A stretch of 64,000 nt of DNA from Mangrovivirga cuniculi (GTDB lineage Bacteria; Bacteroidota; Bacteroidia; Cytophagales; Cyclobacteriaceae): positions 795,001 to 859,000 of the forward strand of contig NZ_CP028923.1 of assembly GCF_005166025.1 (NCBI RefSeq), in the 5' to 3' direction. A program made the position numbers and the translations under genes. The notes beneath the pieces are model-generated. The model did not search any database. It saw nothing but the letters and a program-made list of their open reading frames with translations, and was not told where the DNA came from. This document shows positions 1 to 10,784 of this stretch, one piece after another. Position 1 is the stretch's first letter. Every line of letters starts with the position of its first letter.

Positions 1-2340
<2,340 letters not shown>

Positions 2341-2426
2341 AGGGATCTCCTAAGGATCCAATCTTAATGTACTTATGATTATTTTTAATCTGAAGTTTAC
2401 TTGTGTGTTTGATATGTCAAAAGATA

Positions 2427-2452
2427 TTGGTGTCAGTAAAAGAACTGACCAA
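2427..2452 (+). other. Processing-type hairpin in the 23S-5S spacer
   Basis: TTGG-T-GTCAGT pairs with ACTGAC-CAA around a six-base A-rich loop, directly upstream of 5S. No T run follows, so this is not a terminator. Position and shape suit an RNase processing stem in the rRNA precursor; that role is inferred. Confidence 0.5.
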
Positions 2453-2457
2453 GAGTT

Positions 2458-2568
2458 TATGGTGACTATAGCGAGGGGGATCACCTTTCCCCATTTCGAA
2501 CAAAGAAGTTAAGCCCCTCAGCGCTGATGGTACTGCAGTTAAATGTGGGAGAGTAGGTCATCGCCATT
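2458..2568 (+). rRNA. rrf: 5S ribosomal RNA
   Basis: About 110 bases, with terminal strands ATGGTGA and TCATCGCCAT able to pair over seven bases. The internal CCATTTCGAACAAAGAAGTTAAG segment is the conserved loop B/helix III signature. It lies about 120 bases after 23S in the usual 23S-5S order and is followed at once by a strong terminator. Confidence 0.95.
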
Positions 2569-2579
2569 TTATTATTTAG

Positions 2580-2613
2580 AACCCTGACAACGAAAGTAGT
2601 CAGGGTTTTTTTA
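2580..2613 (+). terminator. rRNA operon terminator
   Basis: AACCCTGAC and GTCAGGGTT form a nine-base-pair stem around a short loop, followed by seven Ts. Its position directly after 5S marks the end of the rRNA operon. Confidence 0.9.
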
Positions 2614-2656
2614 TTATAGTTCAAAGAAAGACCAGACCCTGACATTTATCGTCATG

Positions 2657-2676
2657 GGTCATCGCCATTTTATTAT
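2657..2676 (+). repeat. 20-bp duplicate of the 5S rRNA 3' tail
   Basis: The 20 bases here are identical to 2556-2575, which is the end of the 5S gene plus its first downstream bases. A terminator hairpin follows (2681-2710), as after the real 5S. It looks like the remnant of a second 5S copy or of recombination between rRNA operons. Confidence 0.75.
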
Positions 2677-2680
2677 CAAT

Positions 2681-2710
2681 GCCTCATCGATTTTCGGTGA
2701 GGCTTTTTTT
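2681..2710 (+). terminator. Second rho-independent terminator after the vestigial 5S tail
   Basis: GCCTCATCG pairs with CGGTGAGGC (one G-T pair) around ATTTT, followed by seven Ts. Confidence 0.8.
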
Positions 2711-2932
2711 ATGCCCGATCCCTACAACGATTACTACCTCTCCACTCTTCGCTCTATGTTCTCCTACCTTCATTCACTCTCACACTGTTCTCCTTCCTTC
2801 TTTCACTCTATCTCTTTATATACTATTTCAACTGCCTAATTAAAACCTAATAGGTTATCATGATTATTATTATTTTCTTAATTAAAATTTATCTTCATAT
2901 ATTAGCAACCTCATATTTTTTAGAATCATATT

Positions 2933-3259
2933 ATGCTTGGATTATTTTTAATATTTTTTATCGGAAAACGATTTTATCAATTATCTGAAAGTTTTAACAA
3001 ATCTAAATGGCTTTTTGCCATACTCGGGATTGCATCCTATTATATTGCAAATTTTCTTGCTGGATTAATTTTCGCAGTGATGGATGATGTTTTTGGATGG
3101 GGATTTCTTTATGAAACATCAGAATTTGCTATTTCACTTTTTTTACTGCCTTTCGGTATATTAGGTTGTTATGGGTTTTATAAACTACTTGAACATATAT
3201 GGTCTAAAGAACCAAAAAGTCCTGATACCATAGACGGTGACTATTTTGTAGCTAAATAG
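2933..3259 (+). CDS. Small integral membrane protein of unknown function
   Basis: A 108-residue hydrophobic protein with about three membrane segments (roughly residues 1-10, 26-48 and 64-88) and a short charged C-terminal tail ending in DGDYFVAK. I do not recognise the family. The gene is free-standing between the rRNA operon and a convergent hydrolase gene, with no clear promoter or terminator. Base composition matches the surroundings, and the protein is too consistently hydrophobic to be chance, so I believe it is real. The function is unknown. Confidence 0.65.
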   Translation: MLGLFLIFFIGKRFYQLSESFNKSKWLFAILGIASYYIANFLAGLIFAVMDDVFGWGFLYETSEFAISLFLLPFGILGCYGFYKLLEHIWSKEPKSPDTIDGDYFVAK

Positions 3260-3293
3260 TAATTACTTAATTAATTTTTGTAATTTAAGAGGT

Positions 3294-5630
3294 TTAGTTG
3301 GCAGGGTAAAATTCAGATTTTGATTTTGAGTTTTTCTTAATTTCGTCTTTTTTAAAGAGCATAGGCCTCCAATTTCCCTGTACATAAAGTTCACTTTGAT
3401 CGTCGTACCATTCACTGTTAAATACGCCTGACTGACCTGTAGGTAAAACGTTTAATGAGCTATTAACATCTGATAAATCAACTATTTTCCTCATTGATGG
3501 ACCTGCGTGAACTTTATAAGGACGGTTTTGATATTTAAATAAGTAATTGTTTAAAGCTTCGTTGGTAGAACCAACTTCAAAAGGGCCTACATTAAATATT
3601 ATGTTTAGTGGTTTCTGACTACCAACAGGGTGTTCATGGGTAAGAATATGGTCACTTGCCCAATTAGAAAAATCATTGGAGTTTATAGCCTTTATTACTT
3701 TTTTCATGATGTGCTCTACAGACTCTTTATTTTCGGTAGATACATTATCAATCCAAACAGAATTTTTCTCTTTAACTAATTTCTCAAGTGTTCTTTTATA
3801 AAGGTGAGTTTGTAAAAAGGTATTATAAAGCTCTTCTCCTAATTCATCCTTAAATACTTCCTCAGAAAATTTTTCTATTCCGAATTGAATTTTAGCAGAA
3901 ACATCCGAATCACGATTGAAATTTCCATTAAAATCTTCGAGTCCTTTTTTCAAAGTGCCTATTGCATACTCAGACATCCATTGACTAAAGTAAAGGGATG
4001 TTTCGTTGTAATTATCCAATTGCATTTTTTGAAAGTATCCGATGTCAAGATCATCTTTACCTTCAATCATTTCGATAATACGATTGGCCCTGTCATCCGG
4101 TAAATAATAACCAGGGATTTTAATTGAATCTACCAGTGACTCTGATTGGTTGTTAGCAGAATATACAAATCCGGTTTCAGGGTTTAATGACTTTGGATTG
4201 ACAGAGAAAGGGTAGTATTCTGTAATATCATCCTTGCCTGTAACACCATCAAGGAAAAATTTAGAATTACTCTGTTTTGATCTATCCGGGAGTTTAGCAG
4301 CTGCATACCAGGCAATGTTTCCTGTAGTGTCTGCGTACATTACATTCAGCCCTGGAGCATGAACAAGTTTTATAGCATCTTCAATTTCGTTAACGGATTT
4401 TGAATGAGAAAATTTATAGCATGCTTCCATCAATTGGTCATCGAATTTCAGATAAACCCACCATAAACTAACCGGATCCTCATATTTTCTTAATTCATCT
4501 ACAACATCATTAATAACCACACCATGAACAGTTTTTCGATAATTTTTATTAACCGGCTCTTCATCTTTTATCTTGAATTCCTCATTAATTATTTCGTATT
4601 CAATTTCTTCATTGCGGTATTGATAGGATTTATCTGAAACGCTTTTTCCCAGGTAAAGATCCATATCATCATTCTCAAACATGGTAAACCCCCAGGAATG
4701 GTGTTCAGTATGGCCGATGATTCCAAAAGGAACTCCGGGAAGGTGACTTCCATAAAAATTAAATTCCGGAGTAATAATATGTGCTTCATACCAGATTGCC
4801 GGCTGGGAAAAACTAATATGTGGATCATTAGCAAATAATGGATAACCAGACTTTGTTTTTGTTCCTGATGCAATCCATGAGTTAGATCCTATCAAATCAG
4901 GCATATTCAATGAATTTATTTGTTCATTTATCGATATGGCCATAGCCTGAATATCCTTACCTTTATAGGTAGGGGAAGACGGAATTGTTGTAGCAGATGT
5001 ATCAAAATCAATTGCTAAGTCTGATAAATATTCAGAACCGTATTCAGTCTTAATAAATTGTAATGTTGGTTCTGTCCGTATAGCCATAGCGAAAGAATAA
5101 GACATATATCCAGTTACATAATAGATATCATCCAAAGCAAAAGGCTTAGGCTCTGTACCTAGTAAATAATACTCAATTGGTTTATTTTCTTTAAGATATT
5201 CATTTACCCCATCTACATAAGCTTTCATTCCCTTGGTCCACGGAGAATTTTCATTAAGTTGGTTAATGCTTTTTTGTGCATGGTTTTTGATCTGTAAAGC
5301 CCTCAAAAACTTGTCATTTTTAAGCATATCCTTACCAAATAACTCCGACAAAGTACCACTTCCTATTCTTCTAAATAAATCCATTTGGAAAAAGCGGTCT
5401 TTAGCCTGTATATATCCAAGAGCACGATATGCATCAGTTTCATTAGAGGCAAGAATGTGAGGGACCCCGTATTGATCATAAAATACTTCTACTGAATCCT
5501 GAAGATCTGTAAGAGGCCTGTTTTCATCATAATCCGGCTTAAAAGATAATGACCATACAAAACCAATTATTAGAAGGACAACAACTACAGTGATCAGACC
5601 TAAAAATATCCGGGTAATAGACTTTTTCAT
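3294..5630 (-). CDS. Penicillin acylase family (Ntn-hydrolase) protein
   Basis: A 778-residue protein of the penicillin amidase/acyl-homoserine-lactone acylase family. These are made as precursors that cut themselves into alpha and beta chains. Residues 7-28 form a membrane anchor or uncleaved signal. The family motif GSNSW is present, and Ser249, the first Ser of SNSW, is the expected N-terminal nucleophile of the beta chain. The alpha part carries the usual DxYGVPHI segment near residue 53. Length is normal for the family. Likely periplasmic and amide-cleaving; natural substrates of such enzymes are often unknown (acyl-amino acids, peptides, lactones). Transcribed alone and divergently from sucD. 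Confidence 0.9.
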   Translation of the reverse strand: MKKSITRIFLGLITVVVVLLIIGFVWSLSFKPDYDENRPLTDLQDSVEVFYDQYGVPHILASNETDAYRALGYIQAKDRFFQMDLFRRIGSGTLSELFGKDMLKNDKFLRALQIKNHAQKSINQLNENSPWTKGMKAYVDGVNEYLKENKPIEYYLLGTEPKPFALDDIYYVTGYMSYSFAMAIRTEPTLQFIKTEYGSEYLSDLAIDFDTSATTIPSSPTYKGKDIQAMAISINEQINSLNMPDLIGSNSWIASGTKTKSGYPLFANDPHISFSQPAIWYEAHIITPEFNFYGSHLPGVPFGIIGHTEHHSWGFTMFENDDMDLYLGKSVSDKSYQYRNEEIEYEIINEEFKIKDEEPVNKNYRKTVHGVVINDVVDELRKYEDPVSLWWVYLKFDDQLMEACYKFSHSKSVNEIEDAIKLVHAPGLNVMYADTTGNIAWYAAAKLPDRSKQSNSKFFLDGVTGKDDITEYYPFSVNPKSLNPETGFVYSANNQSESLVDSIKIPGYYLPDDRANRIIEMIEGKDDLDIGYFQKMQLDNYNETSLYFSQWMSEYAIGTLKKGLEDFNGNFNRDSDVSAKIQFGIEKFSEEVFKDELGEELYNTFLQTHLYKRTLEKLVKEKNSVWIDNVSTENKESVEHIMKKVIKAINSNDFSNWASDHILTHEHPVGSQKPLNIIFNVGPFEVGSTNEALNNYLFKYQNRPYKVHAGPSMRKIVDLSDVNSSLNVLPTGQSGVFNSEWYDDQSELYVQGNWRPMLFKKDEIKKNSKSKSEFYPAN

Positions 5631-5715
5631 TTACACAAACGATTTAATACAATAGAAATCAAGATAATAAGATTATTAAATTTTTAAACACTTAGCGAAT
5701 TATAAATCGTTAACT

Positions 5716-5746
5716 TTTGATATTGGGTCATGATGCCCTATTTTTG
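5716..5746 (+). promoter_or_regulatory. Bacteroidota-type promoter for sucD
   Basis: TTTG at 5716-5719, 19 bases, then TATTTTTG at 5739-5746: a full match to the Bacteroidota -33/-7 consensus (TTTG, TAnnTTTG). Transcription would start near 5750-5755. This rules out the in-frame ATG at 5730 and supports 5772 as the sucD start. Confidence 0.7.
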
Positions 5747-5771
5747 TCAGCAAAATTTTACCATAGCAGAT

Positions 5772-6644
5772 ATGAGTGTACTAGTAAATAAAGATTCAAA
5801 AGTTATAGTTCAGGGCTTTACAGGTTCTGAAGGTTCTTTTCATGCTGAGCAAATGATTGATTACGGTACCAATGTAGTTGGTGGTGTTACACCTGGCAAA
5901 GGTGGGCAATCACATCTTGGCAAACCTGTTTTCAATTCTGTTTCAGATGCAGTTAAAGAAACTGGAGCAGATGTATCAATTATATTTGTTCCTCCTGCAT
6001 TTGCTGCCGATGCAATTATGGAAGCTGCAGATGCAGGCATAAAAGTGATCATTACTATTACTGAAGGTATTCCGGTAAAAGATATGATCACAGTAAAAGA
6101 ATATATTACTGATAAGGATGTTGTATTGATCGGGCCAAACTGTCCTGGAGTTATTACTCCCGGAGAGGCTAAAGTTGGTATTATGCCTGGATTCGTTTTC
6201 AAGAAAGGAAAAATCGGAATCGTTTCTAAGTCTGGTACTTTAACTTACGAAGCTGCAGATCAAATTGTAAAAGCTGATCTTGGGATTTCAACTGCAATTG
6301 GAATTGGTGGTGATCCAATCATTGGTACTCCAACCAAAGATGCAGTTAAGATGTTAATGGAAGATCCTGATACTGATGCTATCGTAATGATCGGAGAGAT
6401 CGGCGGTAACTATGAAGCTGAAGCTGCAAAATACATTAAAGAAACTGGTAATAAGAAACCAGTTGTTGGTTTCATCGCAGGTCAGACAGCACCTCCGGGT
6501 AGAAGAATGGGACATGCCGGAGCGATCATTGGCGGTAAGGATGATACAGCTGAAGCAAAAATGAAAATCATGTCAGAGTGTGGAATTCACGTTGTGAAAT
6601 CTCCTGCTGATATTGGTGAAACAATGAAAAATGCATTAGCCTAA
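5772..6644 (+). CDS. sucD: Succinyl-CoA synthetase alpha subunit
   Basis: A 290-residue subunit of the TCA-cycle enzyme that interconverts succinyl-CoA and succinate with nucleoside-triphosphate formation. It opens [21 protein letters not shown] and has the CoA-binding Rossmann fold, the CPG segment and the phosphohistidine motif GHAGAI. The active histidine is residue 248 from this start, close to His246 of the E. coli protein. I chose 5772 rather than an in-frame ATG at 5730 because the promoter lies between them and the family starts here. The beta subunit gene (sucC) is not in the window. A bidirectional terminator follows. Confidence 0.97.
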   Translation: MSVLVNKDSKVIVQGFTGSEGSFHAEQMIDYGTNVVGGVTPGKGGQSHLGKPVFNSVSDAVKETGADVSIIFVPPAFAADAIMEAADAGIKVIITITEGIPVKDMITVKEYITDKDVVLIGPNCPGVITPGEAKVGIMPGFVFKKGKIGIVSKSGTLTYEAADQIVKADLGISTAIGIGGDPIIGTPTKDAVKMLMEDPDTDAIVMIGEIGGNYEAEAAKYIKETGNKKPVVGFIAGQTAPPGRRMGHAGAIIGGKDDTAEAKMKIMSECGIHVVKSPADIGETMKNALA

Positions 6645-6664
6645 GACTATAATATATATAGTTA

Positions 6665-6700
6665 AAAAGGCTTGTGATTTACATCGCAAGCCTTTTTTTA
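6665..6700. terminator. Bidirectional terminator between sucD and the M1 peptidase
   Basis: AAGGCTTGTGAT pairs with ATCGCAAGCCTT (one mismatch), with A and T runs on the two sides, so it can serve both convergent genes. Confidence 0.85.
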
Positions 6701-6720
6701 TTTTACTTCCTAATATATAA

Positions 6721-8360
6721 TTAGTTCAGAGCTTCTTTAGTAAATATATAGAACTGACCGGTAGCCACATCAAGTTTAGCATCCTTGTTATCTAACTTCA
6801 ATTTTTGCCATTCAGTTGTCGGATGAATCCTGGTTTTTTCATTTTCGATAAGTATATCCACAGGCATATCAAATCCGTCAACTGTTCTTGTCCAGCGATA
6901 CTCGTATTTCTTTCCCTTCCTTTTCCATTCCAGCACCGGGATATCTGTAGTAGTAAGATATTGATCAAATACAGTGCCCAGGTCGATACCTAAATGCTTT
7001 TCGAAATAAGATTGAACTATCTGTCTGTTAACGATGGTTTTTTTATGATCAAGAGTATAATTTCTAAATGTATCCCACCATAATTCATCATTAGCAACAA
7101 TATGACGAATAGTATTAAGCATCAATGCTCCTTTAGGGTACATATCTGATGAACCTTCTTTATTTACACCATAAGGACCAATTATTGGGATGTCATTTTG
7201 AACGTTTCTTTTCATGCCATTTAAATAAGTCATTGCATCCTCATAACCCCATCGACATTCTATGTAAATAGCTTCTGTATAGGTTGTAAATGCCTCATGA
7301 ATCCACATATCAGCGATGTCAGCTGCTGTAATACTGTTGCCAAACCATTCATGGCCTGTTTCATGGATTATAATAAAATCCCATTTCAAGCCTACACCAG
7401 TTCCAGAAAGGTCATTACCCAAATACCCTTTTTGATATTTATTTCCATAGGCTATTGCACTTTGATGTTCCATTCCCAGGTAAGGAGTCTCTACAAGTTT
7501 ATAACCGTCTTCTTTGAAAGGATAAAAGCCCATTTTTTCTTCAAAGCAGGCCATCATCGGATTTACTTCTTTAAATTGTACTTTAGCTTTCTCTAGATTT
7601 TCCGGAAGCACCCAGTAATCCAGATCAAGGTCCTTATATGTATCGTGGAAATGCACGTAATCTGCGATATTCACTGATACATCATAATTATTGATCGGAT
7701 TATTTATATACCAATTCCATCTGTTATATCCATTATCAAGAGTATCAATACCCCTTAATCTGCCGTTTGATATATTCTTTAAATTATTTGGAACAGCAAC
7801 ACTGATCAACATGCTGTCTGGTTCATCACTTTGATGATCTTTGTTTGGCCACCATGAAGATGCTCCAAATCCCTGGCAGGCAACTGCAATAAAATGATCA
7901 CCTGATGGAGTCTGATCAAAAACAAAACCACCATCCCATGGGGCTCTTTTTGCAATTGTAGGCTTGCCGGAATAATAAAACCGAATAGTTTTGATATCAT
8001 TTTTTGGCAGTTCTTCTCCCAGATCAATAAAAACAGCATTGAATTCTCTTTCATAATCAAGATGCTTATCTTTAAATTTGATGCTGTCTACATTGAGATT
8101 ATCAAACAGGTCAATTTGAATTTTACTAGTCGGTTCATCAATTTGAAAGGTGATATCGTTATAACCCTGAATACTTTTCTCATCGGGGTCAATAGAAATA
8201 TTCAAATGATAGTATTTCACATCAAAACTGGTTCGTTCCGGTCGCATACTGCCTCTAAGACTGTCTGCACGGGTGGCATTACTATTTTTATGTAAAAGCT
8301 GAGCATCGGCCGAAAATATTGCCAGATAAATGAACGCTAATAAAAAAATGTTTTCTTCAT
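6721..8360 (-). CDS. Secreted M1 family metallopeptidase (read across one apparent 1-base deletion)
   Basis: Gluzincin of the M1 aminopeptidase family; it removes N-terminal residues from peptides, probably outside the cytoplasm. The zinc motif HETGH plus WIHEAF downstream are intact (His295 and His299 counted from the Met at 8247; about 333-337 in the full protein). An ATG at 8360 opens MKKTF plus a hydrophobic stretch ending SADAQ, a typical signal peptide, but it goes out of frame in a seven-base A run (8342-8348, T7 in the coding strand). One added T gives a 546-residue protein. The Met at 8247 would lack the signal. It stands alone between two hairpins. Confidence 0.88.
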
Positions 8361-8409
8361 GAAATGGGTCGTTATGTTATAATATCAAGATGTAAATTAA
8401 TTAAAAATA

Positions 8410-8437
8410 AAAAAAGCCGGTATCATACCGGCTTTTA
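8410..8437. terminator. Terminator after rny
   Basis: AAAAGCCGGTAT pairs with ATACCGGCTTTT with A/T runs on both sides. It ends the minus-strand pheT-rny unit; no gene converges from the left. Confidence 0.85.
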
Positions 8438-8456
8438 ATAAGATTATAGTGATTTT

Positions 8457-10021
8457 TTACTTAGCGTAATTAACAGATCTCATTTCTCTAATAACAGTAA
8501 CCTTTATCTGTCCGGGGTATTGCATATCTTTTTCAATCTTTTGTGAGATATCAAATGATAAGCTTCCTGCATCATCGTCTCCTACGCTTTCTGCATCAAC
8601 AATAACACGAAGTTCTCTACCAGCCTGGATAGCGTAGCACTTTTGAACTCCGTTAAAGCTTAATGCCAGTTCTTCAAGCTCTTTTAGTCGTTTAATATAA
8701 GACTCCATGATCTCACGTCTTGCTCCTGGTCTGGAACCGCTAATCGCATCACATGCCTGGATAATAGGTGAAATAAGAGAAGTCATTTCTACCTCATCGT
8801 GGTGAGCAGCGATAGCATTTACCACCTCAGGATGTTCTTTATATTTCTTAGCAAGTTCACCACCTAATATTGCGTGAGGAAGTTCCGGTTCTTCAGGCCA
8901 TACCTTACCGATATCGTGCAGAAGCCCTGCTCTTTTAGCTAGCTTGGCATTTAGACCGAGTTCAGAGGCCATTGTAGCACAAAGTTTAGCTACCTCTCTT
9001 GAGTGTTGAAGAAGGTTTTGTCCGTAACTAGATCTGAATCTCATTCTACCCACGAGTTTGATCAATTCCGGATTAACACCGTGTATTCCAAGATCGATTA
9101 CCGTTCTTTCCCCGATTTCTACGATCTCTTCTTCTATATGCTTTGTAGTTTTGCTTACTACTTCTTCGATACGTGCAGGGTGGATTCTACCATCCTGAAC
9201 AAGTCTGTGCAATGAAAGTCTTGCAATTTCCCTTCTAACAGGATCAAATCCTGAAATGATAATTGCTTCAGGAGTATCATCAACAATAATCTCAACCCCG
9301 GTTGCTGCTTCAAGGGCGCGGATATTTCTACCTTCGCGTCCGATGATCTTACCCTTTATATCATCACTTTCTATATTGAAAACACTTACGCAGTTTTCAA
9401 TTGCATGCTCAGTAGCTGTACGCTGGATAGACTCAACAACAATCTTTTTAGACTCTTTAGAAGCAGTGAGCTTAGCTTCCTCAATTATATCTTTGATATA
9501 AGAATTAGCTTTAGTTTCAGCTTCGTCACGCAGGGCTTCAACAAGTTGCTCCCGTGCTTCGTCGGCGGTTAGGTTTGCTGCTTTTTCAAGAATAGCCACC
9601 TGCTGCTGACGGGTTTTTTCCAACTCATCTTTTCTTTTCTGACAAACTCTAATTGTTCTTCAAGGTTTTGTTTGGTTCTGTCCAGATCATCCTCTTTTCT
9701 TTTCGCTTGCTCGATCTGCTTTGAAAGGGTAGACTCCCTTTGCTTCAGCTTATTCTCATTGGTGATGATTTGGTTTTTCTTTTTATTTACTTCCTCTTCA
9801 AAGGATTCTTTCATTTTAAGAAATTTCTCCTTTGCTTCAAGAATTTTTTCTTTCTTGATCCTTTCTCCTTCAGACTTAGCCTCATTTAATTTGGCAAGTG
9901 CTACTTCTTCAGCTTCTTTTACTTTCTTATTATTGGATCCTTTCAATAAGAAGCTTGCGATGGCAAATCCGATAATTAGCCCGGCCACCGCGGCAATAAT
10001 GGTTATTACCAATGGGTCCAT
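8457..10021 (-). CDS. rny: Ribonuclease Y (read across one apparent 1-base deletion)
   Basis: Membrane-anchored endoribonuclease that starts mRNA decay. Order of parts: N-terminal membrane segment (about residues 5-27), a long Lys/Glu-rich coiled coil to about residue 150, a KH domain ([12 protein letters not shown] segment), then an HD phosphohydrolase domain with LLHDIGK. The N-terminal frame (9569-10021) and the C-terminal frame (8457-9623) overlap. One added A in an A-rich run at 9630-9638 joins them into 521 residues, the usual RNase Y length. It follows zapA at 73 bases on the same strand and ends at a terminator. Confidence 0.93.
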
Positions 10022-10094
10022 AGTTTTTAACAGGTTTTATAGTTTACAGCCTGTATTCTGAAAAAGGGAAGAGCTGATAAGTGGATAAATGTAA

Positions 10095-10397
10095 TTATAT
10101 ATCTGTAGTGCTTAGTGTTTCATCTAAGGCTTTATTCAGGTTTTGGATTCTTAGCAGGGCTGATTCTGTGACCTGTCCGGTCGAAGCTTCAACTTTAAGC
10201 TTATCAGCCATCACATCAAACGCAACCATAGCCAGTAGGTCTTGCATATCATCTAACCCAAAACGGTCTCTATAGGCTTTTAATTTTTCATGTAATAGCT
10301 TTCCAGCTTTTCGAATACGCTGTTCATCATCAGGGTGAACCCTCATTGGATACTCCCTGTTTCCAATTTTTATTTTTATGGATAACAGCTCTGCCAT
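10095..10397 (-). CDS. zapA: Cell division protein ZapA
   Basis: A 100-residue ZapA, a small protein that binds FtsZ and bundles Z-ring filaments at mid-cell. It opens MAELLSIKIKIGNREYPMRV, with the typical DDEQRIRKAGKLLHEKL helix and FGLDDMQDLLAMVAFDVM core. It lies directly after a short coiled-coil gene whose stop overlaps its ATG by one base (TAATG), a sign of coupled translation. A division regulator between pheT and rny is an arrangement I associate with Bacteroidota. Confidence 0.88.
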   Translation of the reverse strand: MAELLSIKIKIGNREYPMRVHPDDEQRIRKAGKLLHEKLKAYRDRFGLDDMQDLLAMVAFDVMADKLKVEASTGQVTESALLRIQNLNKALDETLSTTDI

Positions 10398-10708
10398 TAT
10401 TGTTCAAAGTCGCTCAACGTTTCAATACATTTGTCGAGCTCAGATATATATTGATCTAATTTGCTTTTCAACTCAGTAGTATCAGTCCCTTCAGACAGAA
10501 TACCGTCTACAATACTACTAATTTTTAATTTATTTTTATAGGCATCCAGTTCATCGTTTTTACTTTCGATTTGCCTTTTCAGGGATGCGTTATCTTTTCG
10601 AAGATCATGCAACTCATCTTCCTGCTTATTATAGGCAGCCTGCAGCAATTTAATCTTTCGCTCCAGTGAGTTTAAGGCATATTCTACGTCTTCCTGCACC
10701 ATTGGCAT
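10397..10708 (-). CDS. Short coiled-coil protein, ZapB-like
   Basis: A 103-residue protein that is almost entirely coiled coil (roughly residues 8-62), with the repeating NSLERKIKLLQ and NASLKRQIESKN pattern and an acidic helical tail. No membrane segment or signal. One-base stop/start overlap with zapA suggests a partner of ZapA, by analogy with ZapB, which also is a short coiled coil bound to ZapA. Primary sequence in such proteins is poorly conserved, so the ZapB role is inferred from shape and neighbours only. Confidence 0.7.
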   Translation of the reverse strand: MPMVQEDVEYALNSLERKIKLLQAAYNKQEDELHDLRKDNASLKRQIESKNDELDAYKNKLKISSIVDGILSEGTDTTELKSKLDQYISELDKCIETLSDFEQ

Positions 10709-10784
10709 TTAAAAAGTAACGGATTGAACAGAATACTAATCTTTAATATACAGACTTATTAAATAAATACACAGTAACAAAGAA

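Larger units (their letters stand above)
2614..2932. other. Intergenic region with vestigial 5S tail and no convincing gene
   Basis: These 319 bases hold a second copy of the 5S 3' tail (2657-2676), a second terminator hairpin (2681-2710), a short C/T-rich stretch near 2720-2820 and AT-rich sequence. A 61-codon frame at 2654-2839 starts inside the 5S-tail repeat and runs through the terminator, so I do not regard it as coding. Confidence 0.6.

Noticed and set aside
2654-2839. 61-codon plus-strand frame
   Set aside because: Begins in the copied 5S tail and passes through a terminator; low-complexity composition.
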